Assembly: GCA_902557145.1 (NCBI GenBank)
Contig: CACDYZ010000006.1
Coordinates: 17,618 to 81,617 of the forward strand
From: an uncultured Alphaproteobacteria bacterium
GTDB taxonomy: Bacteria; Pseudomonadota; Alphaproteobacteria; HIMB59
Length of the DNA stretch: 64,000 nucleotides
Direction: 5' to 3'
Shown here: positions 9,745-18,420 of the stretch, in pieces
Layout of the letters: every line of letters starts with the position of its first letter
Numbering within the stretch: the stretch's first letter is position 1
Program-made: the position numbers and the translations under genes
The notes under the pieces: generated by a model
What the model saw: the letters and a program-made list of their open reading frames with translations, nothing else
What the model was told of the DNA's origin: nothing
Database searches by the model: none

Positions 9745-11007
9745 AATTTCCAATAAAAACTATTAAAAGAAATAATCAAATTGTTGCCTTGCCTAAAAAT
9801 ACACTGGAAGTATCAAAACTCTTAAAATTTGCTAAGAAAATTAAATATCATATTTTACCCATTGGTGGGGAAACAAATAGGGTCGATGGAACAAAACCGC
9901 AATTCGAGAAAACAATTTTGATAGATTTTAAAAAAATGAATCATATTGAAGAAGTAGATACAAATAATTTTATAATAACTGCTCAAGGTGGTACTTTGTT
10001 AAAAACCATACAAAAGTCTGCAAATAGTAAGAAGCTACTATTTCCTGTTAATATTGCTCCAAATGATAAATGTACAATTGGGGGGGAATATTTCAACTAA
10101 TGTTGGAGGACTTCAAACTCTAAGGTATGGAAACATAGAAGATCATGTAAATGGTCTAGAAGTAGTTCTAAGTGATGGGACAATTTTAAATTTTTTAAAT
10201 AAACTTAAAAAAGATAATTTTGGACCTAAATTATGGAAATTATTTTGTGGCTCTGAGGGTGTTTTTGGAATTATTACAAGAGCAAGCTTAAAGCTAATTC
10301 CTAAAAAAGATTATAAATCTACTTATTTAATTCAAATTAATAGTCTAAATAAATCTATTCGATTATTAAAATATTTAAGAAATAAGTATTTTGATAATCT
10401 GACAAGTTTTGAAATAATCTTTCCAATACCAAGTTCTTTATTGTTTAATGAAAATAAAAATAATTATAATTTAATTATAGAAATACAATCAAATGATAAT
10501 AAAAATTATAAAAATGAATTAAAAAAATATTTTAGTTCAATGAATTTAGTTATTAATAAGAGAGAGGATAATAAAGCAAAATCATGGATATGGAAAAAAA
10601 GAGAAATATTAGTTTACAATCAAATAAAATATAATTTTACAGAAAAATTTGACATTTCCTTACCTTTAGACAAATGGTCAACATTTATAAATAAAATAAA
10701 CACATTTACCAAAAATAATAAAGAGTTCACACCTTATTTTTTTGGGCATTTAGGTGATGGTAATTTACATTGTAATTTCAAAGTTAATCCCTTTACAAAA
10801 AAAAACTGTTCTAATTTATCGAAATTTATTTACGAACTAACAATAAAAAATCAAGGAAGTGTTGCTGCAGAGCATGGACTAGGTTTAAAAAAGAATAATC
10901 TTTTAAAAAAATATAAACCAAATAAAAATTACATATTTTTAAAAAAATTAAAGAAACATTTGGATCCTGATTTTAAATTAGGAAAAAATAAGCTATTTAA
11001 GGCTTAA
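9741..11007 (+). pseudogene. FAD-linked 2-hydroxyacid dehydrogenase (GlcD / D-2-hydroxyglutarate type), frameshifted
   Basis: Two overlapping frames encode consecutive parts of one protein. The first (9741-10100) carries the start of the FAD-binding domain and ends prematurely just after CTIGG. The second resumes in the +2 frame with GGNISTNVGG, LRYGN and VLSDG, and continues through the GHLGDGNLH and AEHGLG motifs of the FAD-oxidase C-terminal domain to 11007. The break is in a run of seven G (10080-10086). With six G the frame is continuous and gives about 421 aa, near family length. The product would oxidise glycolate, D-lactate or D-2-hydroxyglutarate; the motifs lean to the last. It may be a true lesion, a phase-variable tract or a sequencing or assembly error. 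Translation is coupled to tsaC by a 4-bp overlap. Confidence 0.85.
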
Positions 11008-12282
11008 ATGATCTTTTAATTTAAAATAGCTCATCGCTAAAACTAGCAATGGTTTATCTATGATTCCAAATCCTGGAAAATTTTTATGTTTAAATTTTTC
11101 AAATAAACTCAAATTGTTATTTTGATTAGAGATAACTTCGGCAAGCATTTTTCCAACCATAGTTGTTATAGCTAAACCATGACCTGAATAGCCTTGAGCA
11201 AAGAAGATATTATTATCAATACTTCCAATGTGAGGAAATCTATTTACAGTTATAGCAACATGTCCACTCCAAGTACACCAGGCTTTAAATTTTTCTAATC
11301 CAGGTAAGATTTTTCTAATATTTTTTTTTAAAGATAGTTCTAAATTAATTGGATCTATATTTGAGTAGCTTACACCTCCACCAAAAATCAAATTATTATT
11401 CGAGTCTAATCTAAAATAATTTAATACAAATAACATATCACCAACTGTTATAGGTTTTCGAAAATACTTATCTAATTCTTTTTTTGGAATTTGTGTAAAT
11501 GCAGATACATAAGTTTTGACAGGCATTATCTTTCTTCTTAAACTCTTATTCAAGTCACCAATATAAGCATTACAACAGATAATTAACTTATCTGCTTTTA
11601 TATTAATATTTTTTTCAGTATTTATTGTTACTTTATTTTGAGAGTTATATGAGATCACTCCTGTATCTTCAAATATTTTACAATTTTTATTTTTTAATAG
11701 CTCTTTTGCTAATCCTAAACAATAGTTTAGAGGATGAATTTGGCCACATTCTGAGTCATACATTGCAGATTTATAGTATGGACTGTCAAAATACTGCTCC
11801 ATTTGAGATTTAGAAAGATATGTTGCTGACTCATAATTGTATTCGGTTTGCAACTGGTCAACATATTTTTTTAGTTCTTCGTCATGAGATTTATTAACTG
11901 CAGCTTGAATATAACCTTCAATTAAATCACACTGTATATTTAAATCTTTAATATTTTTTTTTACTTCTCTAACGGCCTCTAATGTGAATTGCCATAATGT
12001 CTTAATTTCCTCTTGCGTATGTTTTTGACCAGAATAATTTTCACCTGAAAAGCTATGTAATAACTGTCCACCATTTCTTCCAGATGCCCCCCAACCTACT
12101 TTATTTTTTTCTAAAATGAATATATTCAAACTAGGGTTAATCTTAGATAGATACAATGCTGAAGAAATCCCTGATAATCCTGCTCCAATGATACAAACAT
12201 CACATTGTAAGCTCTCACTTAATTTGTTAGTATTAAGATTGAATGATTTTGTTCTTACATAATAATTATCTGAGTAATCCAT
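10993..12282 (-). CDS. puuB: FAD-dependent oxidoreductase, gamma-glutamylputrescine oxidase-like
   Basis: DAO-family flavoprotein predicted to oxidise gamma-glutamylputrescine to the aldehyde. The dinucleotide-binding motif CDVCIIGAGLSGISSALYLS lies near the N-terminus, followed by VGWGASGRNGGQLLHSFSG. The C-terminus has FAQGYSGHGLAITTMVGKM. The start MDYSDNYYVRT aligns with E. coli PuuB, so I chose the ATG at 12282. A second ATG lies at 12291 and a TTG at 12300. It is divergent from puuA across 40 bp, which supports the PuuB assignment over a generic D-amino-acid or glycine oxidase. Its 3' end overlaps the frameshifted dehydrogenase by 15 bp on the opposite strand. Confidence 0.85.
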   Translation of the reverse strand: MDYSDNYYVRTKSFNLNTNKLSESLQCDVCIIGAGLSGISSALYLSKINPSLNIFILEKNKVGWGASGRNGGQLLHSFSGENYSGQKHTQEEIKTLWQFTLEAVREVKKNIKDLNIQCDLIEGYIQAAVNKSHDEELKKYVDQLQTEYNYESATYLSKSQMEQYFDSPYYKSAMYDSECGQIHPLNYCLGLAKELLKNKNCKIFEDTGVISYNSQNKVTINTEKNINIKADKLIICCNAYIGDLNKSLRRKIMPVKTYVSAFTQIPKKELDKYFRKPITVGDMLFVLNYFRLDSNNNLIFGGGVSYSNIDPINLELSLKKNIRKILPGLEKFKAWCTWSGHVAITVNRFPHIGSIDNNIFFAQGYSGHGLAITTMVGKMLAEVISNQNNNLSLFEKFKHKNFPGFGIIDKPLLVLAMSYFKLKDHLSLK

Positions 12283-12284
12283 CA

Positions 12285-12298
12285 GATACATAAGTATC
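12285..12298. promoter_or_regulatory. Small inverted repeat in the puuB/puuA divergent gap
   Basis: GATAC-N4-GTATC lies in the only non-coding space between divergent puuB and puuA. It is placed where a shared repressor could control both. The arms are only 5 bp, and it does not resemble the E. coli PuuR site as I remember it. Function is a guess from position. Confidence 0.2.
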
Positions 12299-12322
12299 AA
12301 ATTTTAAAGGTTAGTTATAGCT

Positions 12323-13675
12323 ATGAATGATTATGTTGATTGGTTAAAGAAAAATAAAATTACTGAGGTTGAGTGTATGATCCCTGATAATTCAGGTATT
12401 CCAAGAGGTAAGATACTACCTACAAAAAAATTTTTAAGTTCAATTGACTCTGGTGGCTTGAGGTTACCTCTTGCCCTATTTAAATTAGCAGTATCAAGAG
12501 ATGTAACTTATTCAATAGATGACCAAATTCTTAATCCTACTGATGGTGATTTTATTTTAAAACCTGATTTTAGCACTCTTAGAACTGTGCCATGGTACGA
12601 TGAACCAACTGCTCAAGTAATATGTGATGCTGTTGATAATAATGATAATGTTATAGAAGTTCATTCGAGAGGTATTTTAAAAAAAGTTATAAGTCTTTAT
12701 GAAAAAATGGGACTAGAGCCCATTGTTGCTCCTGAAATTGAATTTTATTTAGTAAAAAAAAATAATGATCCTGATAACCCATTGGAGACACCAAGTGGGC
12801 AATCAGGAAGAATAGAAAAAGGAAACCAGTCTTATGGGATCGATGCAGTTAATGAGTTTGACCATATTTTTGAGGACTTATATGATTATTGTGAAGCTCA
12901 GGAATTAGATGTCGAAAATATAAACCATGAAGATGGGCCTGCGCAGATGGAAATTAACTTCAAGCATGGAAATCCTCTTGATTTAGCAGATCAGGTTTTT
13001 CTATTTAAAAGAACTCTAAGACAAACTGCTTTAAAACATAATTTATATGCAACTTTTATGGCTAAACCAATGGAAGACAGCCCTGGTAACTCCATGCATA
13101 TACACCAATCAATTTTAAAAAAAGGCAAACCAATATTCGTTGATAAAAATCTCAAAACAACAAAACTTTTTGATAACTATTTAGGAGGATTGCAAAAATA
13201 TTCTAAGTCTTTTTTACCTCTCTTTGCTCCTAACGTTAATTCATTTAAGAGATTAAGAGGTTATTGGGAAGAAGGAACTCCTTTTAATTTAAATTGGGGT
13301 TTTGAAAACCGTACTTGTGGCTTTAGAGTTCCAAATTATAACTCTGCTAATCAAGCAAGGATTGAAAATAGATTATGTGGCTCAGACGTTAATCCATATT
13401 TAGCAATAGCTGCTACTTTATCTGCAGGATACTTGGGTATTAAAAAAAAATTAAAAGCTACACCAGAAACAAAAAAAGCAGCTTATAATGTCAATGTATC
13501 ATTAACAGAGAGTATCTATCAATCAATTGATACTTTTTCTAGATCAAAAGAAGCTAAAGAAATATTTGGTGAAACTTTCATAGAATTATTTTGTTCAATT
13601 AAAGACTTAGAAGTTAATGCATATAATAAAATAATTACAGCTTGGGAGAGAGAATATTTACTTCTTAATGTGTGA
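12323..13675 (+). CDS. puuA: Gamma-glutamylputrescine synthetase (glutamine synthetase family)
   Basis: ATP-dependent ligation of glutamate to putrescine (or a related amine), the first step of the Puu pathway. The 450-aa glutamine-synthetase fold shows the N-terminal beta-grasp (ECMIPDNSGIPRGKILP), the APEIEFYLV metal-binding strand, the GPAQMEINF glutamate loop, the GNSMHIHQS ATP-site block and the NRTCGFRVPN / ARIENRLCGSDVNPYLA C-terminal part. The class is PuuA/GlnA-III rather than true GlnA, because the family adenylylation-site tyrosine region is absent and the gene sits between puuB and the putrescine transporter. It converges on potI with an 18-bp overlap. Confidence 0.88.
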   Translation: MNDYVDWLKKNKITEVECMIPDNSGIPRGKILPTKKFLSSIDSGGLRLPLALFKLAVSRDVTYSIDDQILNPTDGDFILKPDFSTLRTVPWYDEPTAQVICDAVDNNDNVIEVHSRGILKKVISLYEKMGLEPIVAPEIEFYLVKKNNDPDNPLETPSGQSGRIEKGNQSYGIDAVNEFDHIFEDLYDYCEAQELDVENINHEDGPAQMEINFKHGNPLDLADQVFLFKRTLRQTALKHNLYATFMAKPMEDSPGNSMHIHQSILKKGKPIFVDKNLKTTKLFDNYLGGLQKYSKSFLPLFAPNVNSFKRLRGYWEEGTPFNLNWGFENRTCGFRVPNYNSANQARIENRLCGSDVNPYLAIAATLSAGYLGIKKKLKATPETKKAAYNVNVSLTESIYQSIDTFSRSKEAKEIFGETFIELFCSIKDLEVNAYNKIITAWEREYLLLNV

Positions 13676-14455
13676 TCGATTAATAAAATAAACACTAATT
13701 GCAGCTAATACAACAATCAACATTATAATTGCTGATAGAGCATTTACCTCAGGGCTTAAACCTAATCTGACTTTAGAGAAAACCACAATAGGTAAAGTAT
13801 TAGCGCCAGGTCCAGTAGTAAAACTAGCAACAACTAAATCATCCAAGGAAAGTGTAAATGCAAGCAGCCAGCCAGATATAATAGAGGGTAGTATAACAGG
13901 TGCTGTAATTTTCCAAAAAATCATATTAGGAATTGTTCCTAAATCTTGAGCGGCCTCTTCAATATTTTTATCATAACTACTTAATCTAGATTGAATTATG
14001 ACTGCTACAAAAGCTACTGAGAATGTTATATGTGAAATTAAAACTGTGAGCTGTCCTTTTGAAGAAGGAAAGCCAATTATATGATTAGATGATATAAAAA
14101 ATAATAATAAAGACAGACCTAAGATTATCTCTGGCATAACTAAAGGAGAAGAACTTAAGAAAATAAAAAAGGGCCTAGCTGGTATTTTTGATATTCTTGT
14201 TAATGAAAAACCTATCATCACCCCCATAATTGTTGCAAAAGTTGCAGATAAAGAAGCTATTTTTATACTTGTATAAAAAGCCTCTAATATTTGTTCATTT
14301 TGGAAAAGTTCTTTATACCATCTAAATGAAAATCCCTTCCAAACCATTACTCTTTTATTGTCATTAAATGAATAGGCAATAAGAGTTAAAATGGGGAAGT
14401 AGAGAAAAGAGAAACCTATAGTTAAAGTAAGTATTTTGAAAAAAAGTTTATTCAT
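13658..14455 (-). CDS. potI: Putrescine/spermidine ABC transporter permease
   Basis: Inner-membrane subunit of a PotFGHI-type importer. It has about six hydrophobic segments and the EAA loop for contact with the ATPase (EEAAQDLGTIPNMIFWKITAPVI). I placed the start at the ATG at 14455 (MNKLFFKILTLTIGF); this gives an 8-bp overlap with the end of potH, matching the overlap between potG and potH. A more upstream ATG at 14476 would lie deep inside potH. Its end converges on puuA. Confidence 0.9.
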   Translation of the reverse strand: MNKLFFKILTLTIGFSFLYFPILTLIAYSFNDNKRVMVWKGFSFRWYKELFQNEQILEAFYTSIKIASLSATFATIMGVMIGFSLTRISKIPARPFFIFLSSSPLVMPEIILGLSLLLFFISSNHIIGFPSSKGQLTVLISHITFSVAFVAVIIQSRLSSYDKNIEEAAQDLGTIPNMIFWKITAPVILPSIISGWLLAFTLSLDDLVVASFTTGPGANTLPIVVFSKVRLGLSPEVNALSAIIMLIVVLAAISVYFINRSHIKK

Positions 14456-15341
14456 TCTTAAAATTGTATTTTGCATACATTAATTGAAAAATAACTATTG
14501 GAAAAACTAGAATTACAATTCCTGACATTGCAAGTGCGCTAGCAACAGGCCAATCTCTATTAACAAAAAATTCATCCCAAATTATTTTTCCAAAATAAAG
14601 TTTATCACTACCCCCTAACATCTCTGGAATTACAAATTCTCCAACCACTGGTATAAAAACTAACATACTGCCCGCAATGATACCTGGTAATGATAAAGGT
14701 AGGATTACTTTTAAAAATGTATTTATAGGTTTTGCTCCTAAATCATTAGCAGCATCAATCAAGTTTAAATCAAACTTAACTAAATATCCATATAGTGGCA
14801 AAATCATGAATGGTAGATATGTGTAAACTACTCCTAAAATTACCGCATAGTGGTTATGTAGCATTGATATAGGCTCAGTTATAAAACCTAAATGTATGAG
14901 AATGGAATTAATAATACCAGAACCTTGAAGCAAAACTTTCCAAGCATATACTCTTAAAAGAAATGAAGTCCAAAATGGAATGATAAGCAAAACTAAAAGA
15001 ATGATCCTTATATTTGCTTGAGATTTAGCGACATAAAAAGCTATCGGATAGCCAATTAATAAACATAATATTGTTGATGTAAAAGCTAAGGACAATGAAT
15101 TTAAGTAAGATCTGATATAAAAAGGATCTGAAAAAATAAAAAGGTAATTACTAAGTGTTGAGTCAATTTTAAATCCCTCTTCAGATAAGGAAAAAAGATC
15201 TCTATAAGGTGGCATGCCCCATTCAGATACAGATATTGAAATTTTAAAAATTAAAGCTAAGGGGATAAAGAAGAATAAAACAAGCCAAAAATAAGGGGTA
15301 AAAACGAACCAAAAATTTTGTTTTTTTAAGTATCTAATCAT
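14448..15341 (-). CDS. potH: Putrescine/spermidine ABC transporter permease
   Basis: Companion permease of potI, with about six membrane segments. The EAA loop reads DAANDLGAKPINTFLKVILPLSLPGI and VGEFVIPEMLGG follows, as is typical for PotB/PotH. I chose the ATG at 15341 (MIRYLKKQNFWFVFTPYFWL), which overlaps the potG stop by 8 bp (ATGATTAG). The longer frame back to 15389 would place 16 extra residues inside potG. Tight overlaps imply stoichiometric, coupled synthesis of PotG, PotH and PotI. Confidence 0.9.
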   Translation of the reverse strand: MIRYLKKQNFWFVFTPYFWLVLFFFIPLALIFKISISVSEWGMPPYRDLFSLSEEGFKIDSTLSNYLFIFSDPFYIRSYLNSLSLAFTSTILCLLIGYPIAFYVAKSQANIRIILLVLLIIPFWTSFLLRVYAWKVLLQGSGIINSILIHLGFITEPISMLHNHYAVILGVVYTYLPFMILPLYGYLVKFDLNLIDAANDLGAKPINTFLKVILPLSLPGIIAGSMLVFIPVVGEFVIPEMLGGSDKLYFGKIIWDEFFVNRDWPVASALAMSGIVILVFPIVIFQLMYAKYNFKNE

Positions 15342-16392
15342 TAAACAAAAATATTGATGAATCATTGAATTTAAATTCAACTTTATCATCCCACTTAATT
15401 TGTAGATTATCTGAAACTAAACTATTTTGCATAAATGAGTAAAATTGAATTCCATTTACTTCAATCAAGTATTTAGTATAACTACCCAGATAAGCTACCT
15501 CTTTTACAATACCAACATTTGAGTTATCAGATTGATTTTCAATTTTTTTAATATTAATTTTTTCAGGTCGTATTAAACATTTATGAAAATTTTTATTATT
15601 ATTAATATTTTTAATTTCATAATTTAACTCTTCAATTATTATTTGATTATCTTTGTTTAGAATATGAAATATATTTGCTGTACCTATAAAATTTGCAATA
15701 TATGTATTCTTAGGTTTTTCATAAATTTCAACAGGGTTTCCAACTTGGAGAATTTCGCCATTTTGCATAATAGCCATTCTGTCAGATAATGAAATTGCCT
15801 CCTCCTGGTCATGTGTAACAATAATAAATGTAATACCTAATTTATTCTGCAAGTTAACTAACTCGAATTGCGTTTGAATTCTTAGTTGTTTGTCTAGCGC
15901 AGCAAGTGGTTCATCTAATAAAAGTAATTTTGGTTTTTTAACTAAACACCTTGCTAATGCAACACGTTGTTGTTGGCCACCAGATATTTCATTCACTTTT
16001 CTTTCCTCTAGGCCGTTTAACTCTAATAAATTTAAAATTTCATTGACACGATTATTGATTTCTTGCTTTGAAAAACTTTCCTCTTTTAGTCCAAATTTGA
16101 TGTTATTAGTTACATTAAGATGAGGGAATAAAGCATAATTTTGAAACATTATATTTAGTGGTCTTATGTATGGAGGAAGGTTAGTAATATCATTTCCTTC
16201 AAGTAATATTTTTCCCTGATCAGGTTTTTCAAAACCAGCAATAATTCTTAAAAGGGTCGATTTTCCACAACCTGATGAACCAAGCAGACTAAATATTTCA
16301 GATTTTTCTATTTTTAGATTAACTCTATCTAATGCCAAGATATCACCAAATCTTTTAGTTACATCTATTATTTCTAAGAAAGAATTTGACAT
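15334..16392 (-). CDS. potG: Putrescine/spermidine ABC transporter ATP-binding protein
   Basis: Cytoplasmic ATPase of the importer. Walker A is GSSGCGKST (38-46), the ABC signature is ISGGQQQRVALAR and Walker B is LLLLDEPLAALD. A C-terminal TOBE-type regulatory region follows (RPEKINIKK ... YTKYLIEVNG). The ATG at 16392 (MSNSFLEIIDVTKRFG) begins only 9 nt after a strong hairpin. No Shine-Dalgarno sequence is visible in those 9 nt, so translation may depend on passage from potF or on opening of the hairpin. PotF, by contrast, has a good ribosome site. Confidence 0.93.
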   Translation of the reverse strand: MSNSFLEIIDVTKRFGDILALDRVNLKIEKSEIFSLLGSSGCGKSTLLRIIAGFEKPDQGKILLEGNDITNLPPYIRPLNIMFQNYALFPHLNVTNNIKFGLKEESFSKQEINNRVNEILNLLELNGLEERKVNEISGGQQQRVALARCLVKKPKLLLLDEPLAALDKQLRIQTQFELVNLQNKLGITFIIVTHDQEEAISLSDRMAIMQNGEILQVGNPVEIYEKPKNTYIANFIGTANIFHILNKDNQIIIEELNYEIKNINNNKNFHKCLIRPEKINIKKIENQSDNSNVGIVKEVAYLGSYTKYLIEVNGIQFYSFMQNSLVSDNLQIKWDDKVEFKFNDSSIFLFND

Positions 16393-16401
16393 GAAAGTTA
16401 G

Positions 16402-16437
16402 TTTAAGGCGCAACTTGACACCAAGTTGCGCCTTAAA
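16402..16437 (-). promoter_or_regulatory. Perfect intercistronic hairpin between potF and potG
   Basis: Left arm 16402-16417 and right arm 16422-16437 are exact reverse complements over 16 bp with a 4-nt loop. The core is AAGGCGCAACTTG, unusually GC-rich for this genome. On the minus-strand mRNA it follows the potF stop by 6 nt and ends 9 nt before the potG ATG. There is no U-tract after it, so it is not a classical terminator. It more likely protects the potF 3' end from exonucleases or attenuates, giving excess binding protein over membrane subunits, as known for other ABC operons. Confidence 0.75.
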
Positions 16438-16443
16438 ATTAAT

Positions 16444-17511
16444 TTATTGAGTAGCTTTAAAGCTATTAAATACTCTTGAAGATATTCTGGACTTTTGAGG
16501 TGAGTCTGCGGTATCTGCAAATAATTTAGTTAAAGTTTCCTCTGTAGGATAAATTGCTGGATCTGAGAGAATTTCAGGGTCTATCAGTCCTTCGGTTGTG
16601 TTGGCAACTAAATTAGGATTGGAGTACCAAACATAATTAGTAATTTCGGCAACAACTTCTGGTCTTAAAATATAGTCAATGAATTTATGAGCATTTTCTA
16701 CATTTTTAGCATCTGCTGGTATTCCCATCATATCAAACCAAATAACAGTCCCCTCGTTAGGAATTGAATACCAAACTTCTTCAATTTCTTCATATGCTGC
16801 TATGAAAACATCACCTGACCAACCAATTGCTAAACATATTTCACCGTTGGCTAAATCATCTATGTATTGAGATGAGTCAAAGTACTTAATATATGGTCTA
16901 ATTTGATTTAATAAGTCTAAAGCTTCTTGATTAGCTTTAGTATTTTCTGTATTTGGATCATGACCTAGATAATTGAGTGCAATTTCTACAATCTCACTTG
17001 GTGCATCTAAAAAAGCAACACCGCAGTCCTCATATTTAGAAATTTCATTTACATCAAATATGATATCCCAGGACTCAACATCTCCACCTCTTTCTTCAAC
17101 AGCGGCAACGTTATAACCAATACCAGTTGTTCCATACATATAATTTACAGAGTAATCACCACCGGGGTCATGAGCATCTGTTTTTTCTAAAACACTTGGA
17201 TCTAAATTTTTAAGATTTGGAATCATACTTTTATCTAGTTTTTGAAAAACTCCAGCTTTAATCTGATTTTCCATAAAAGATCCTGAGGGAACGACCAAGT
17301 CATAGCCACTTCCTCCAGCTAAAAGCTTAGCTTCTAAAACTTCATTAGAGTCAAAAACATCGTAAGTTACATCAATACCAGTTTCTTCCTCAAAGTTTGC
17401 AATGGTATCTTCTGCTATATAATCTGACCAATTATATATAAATAACTCTTCTTTAGCGCTTAAACTCATAGGAAGCATTAAGACTAAAAGAGTTGTTAGA
17501 AATTTATTCAT
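16444..17511 (-). CDS. potF: Periplasmic putrescine/spermidine-binding protein
   Basis: Extracytoplasmic solute-binding component that hands polyamine to PotHI. An N-terminal signal peptide (MNKFLTTLLVLMLPMSLSA) precedes EELFIYNWSDYIAEDTI, the hallmark start of the mature PotD/PotF fold. GEICLAIGWSGD is also characteristic. I selected the ATG at 17511 because AGAGG lies just upstream; the in-frame ATG at 17529 would be made of the ribosome site itself. It lies downstream of aguB with a 51-bp gap, and a hairpin separates it from potG. Confidence 0.93.
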   Translation of the reverse strand: MNKFLTTLLVLMLPMSLSAKEELFIYNWSDYIAEDTIANFEEETGIDVTYDVFDSNEVLEAKLLAGGSGYDLVVPSGSFMENQIKAGVFQKLDKSMIPNLKNLDPSVLEKTDAHDPGGDYSVNYMYGTTGIGYNVAAVEERGGDVESWDIIFDVNEISKYEDCGVAFLDAPSEIVEIALNYLGHDPNTENTKANQEALDLLNQIRPYIKYFDSSQYIDDLANGEICLAIGWSGDVFIAAYEEIEEVWYSIPNEGTVIWFDMMGIPADAKNVENAHKFIDYILRPEVVAEITNYVWYSNPNLVANTTEGLIDPEILSDPAIYPTEETLTKLFADTADSPQKSRISSRVFNSFKATQ

Positions 17512-17562
17512 ATTACCTCTCCTCTTCATTTAAGTAGTAATAAAATAATATGATAGTTTTAG

Positions 17563-18420
17563 TTAAAAATCACAAATATTTTTGTATAGGTCTGGTCTTC
17601 GGTCTCTAAAATTACCCCAAGATTGGCGATATTTAGTTATCTCAGAAAAATTAAAATTTTTAAATACAAAACCTTCCTCTTCTTTATTCATTTCAATTTC
17701 AATATTACCCAAATGATTAGCAATAAAAGAACTGCCATAAAAAGTAACGGAAATTGAACCCTCTACCTCTGTGCCAATTCTATTAGATGCAATAACAGGA
17801 ATTTGATTTGCAGCTGCATGTCCCCTCATAACATTTTGCCAGTGATCTTTTGAGTCTAATAAAGGGTCCTGAGGTTCAGAACCAATCGCAGTAGGAAATA
17901 ATAAAATATCTGCACCAGATAAAGTCATTGACCTAGCACACTCTGGAAACCATTGATCCCAACATATTCCACAGCCAATATTTCCAAACTTAGTTTTAAA
18001 AACCTTAAAACCTGTATCTCCAGGTTCAAAGTAAAATTTTTCATTGTATCCAGGTCCTTCAGGTATATGAGACTTACGGTAAAGCTCACTTAATTTTCCA
18101 TCAGAGTTAATTAAGACCAAAGAATTAAAAAAATTTCTATCTTTTTTCTCAAAGAAACTAACTGGTATTACCATATTGTGGCTTTTGCAAAAATTTGAGA
18201 ATGTTTCAAATAATTTATTATTTGGAAATTCAATAGCATAATCAAAAAACTTTTCATCTTGTGTTGAACAAAAATACTCACTTTGAAATAACTCCTGTAA
18301 GAGAAAAATATTAACTTTTTGTTTTGATGCCTCACCAGCCAAATAAAGTGCTTTATTGATATTAGCTTCTTTGTCTTCTTTTATTGACTTAAATTGGGAT
18401 ACTGCAACGTTTACATTCAT
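17563..18420 (-). CDS. aguB: N-carbamoylputrescine amidase
   Basis: Nitrilase-superfamily enzyme that hydrolyses N-carbamoylputrescine to putrescine, CO2 and ammonia. The catalytic triad is visible as Glu42 (LLQELFQSEYFC), Lys115 (LYRKSHIPEGPGY) and Cys152 (GCGICWDQWFPE). Together with the PGDTGFKVF segment these are typical of AguB rather than a beta-ureidopropionase. The 285-aa length is normal. The ATG overlaps the aguA stop by 4 bp, so the two consecutive enzymes are coupled. The putrescine produced joins that imported by the adjacent transporter. Confidence 0.94.
   Translation of the reverse strand: MNVNVAVSQFKSIKEDKEANINKALYLAGEASKQKVNIFLLQELFQSEYFCSTQDEKFFDYAIEFPNNKLFETFSNFCKSHNMVIPVSFFEKKDRNFFNSLVLINSDGKLSELYRKSHIPEGPGYNEKFYFEPGDTGFKVFKTKFGNIGCGICWDQWFPECARSMTLSGADILLFPTAIGSEPQDPLLDSKDHWQNVMRGHAAANQIPVIASNRIGTEVEGSISVTFYGSSFIANHLGNIEIEMNKEEEGFVFKNFNFSEITKYRQSWGNFRDRRPDLYKNICDF

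Noticed and set aside
16393..16413. Longer potG start (adds MRLKLTF)
   Set aside because: It would begin with TTG inside the perfect hairpin; the ATG at 16392 matches family N-termini.
17512..17529. Longer potF start at 17529
   Set aside because: That ATG is part of the purine-rich ribosome site serving the ATG at 17511, and it would extend the signal peptide with charged residues.
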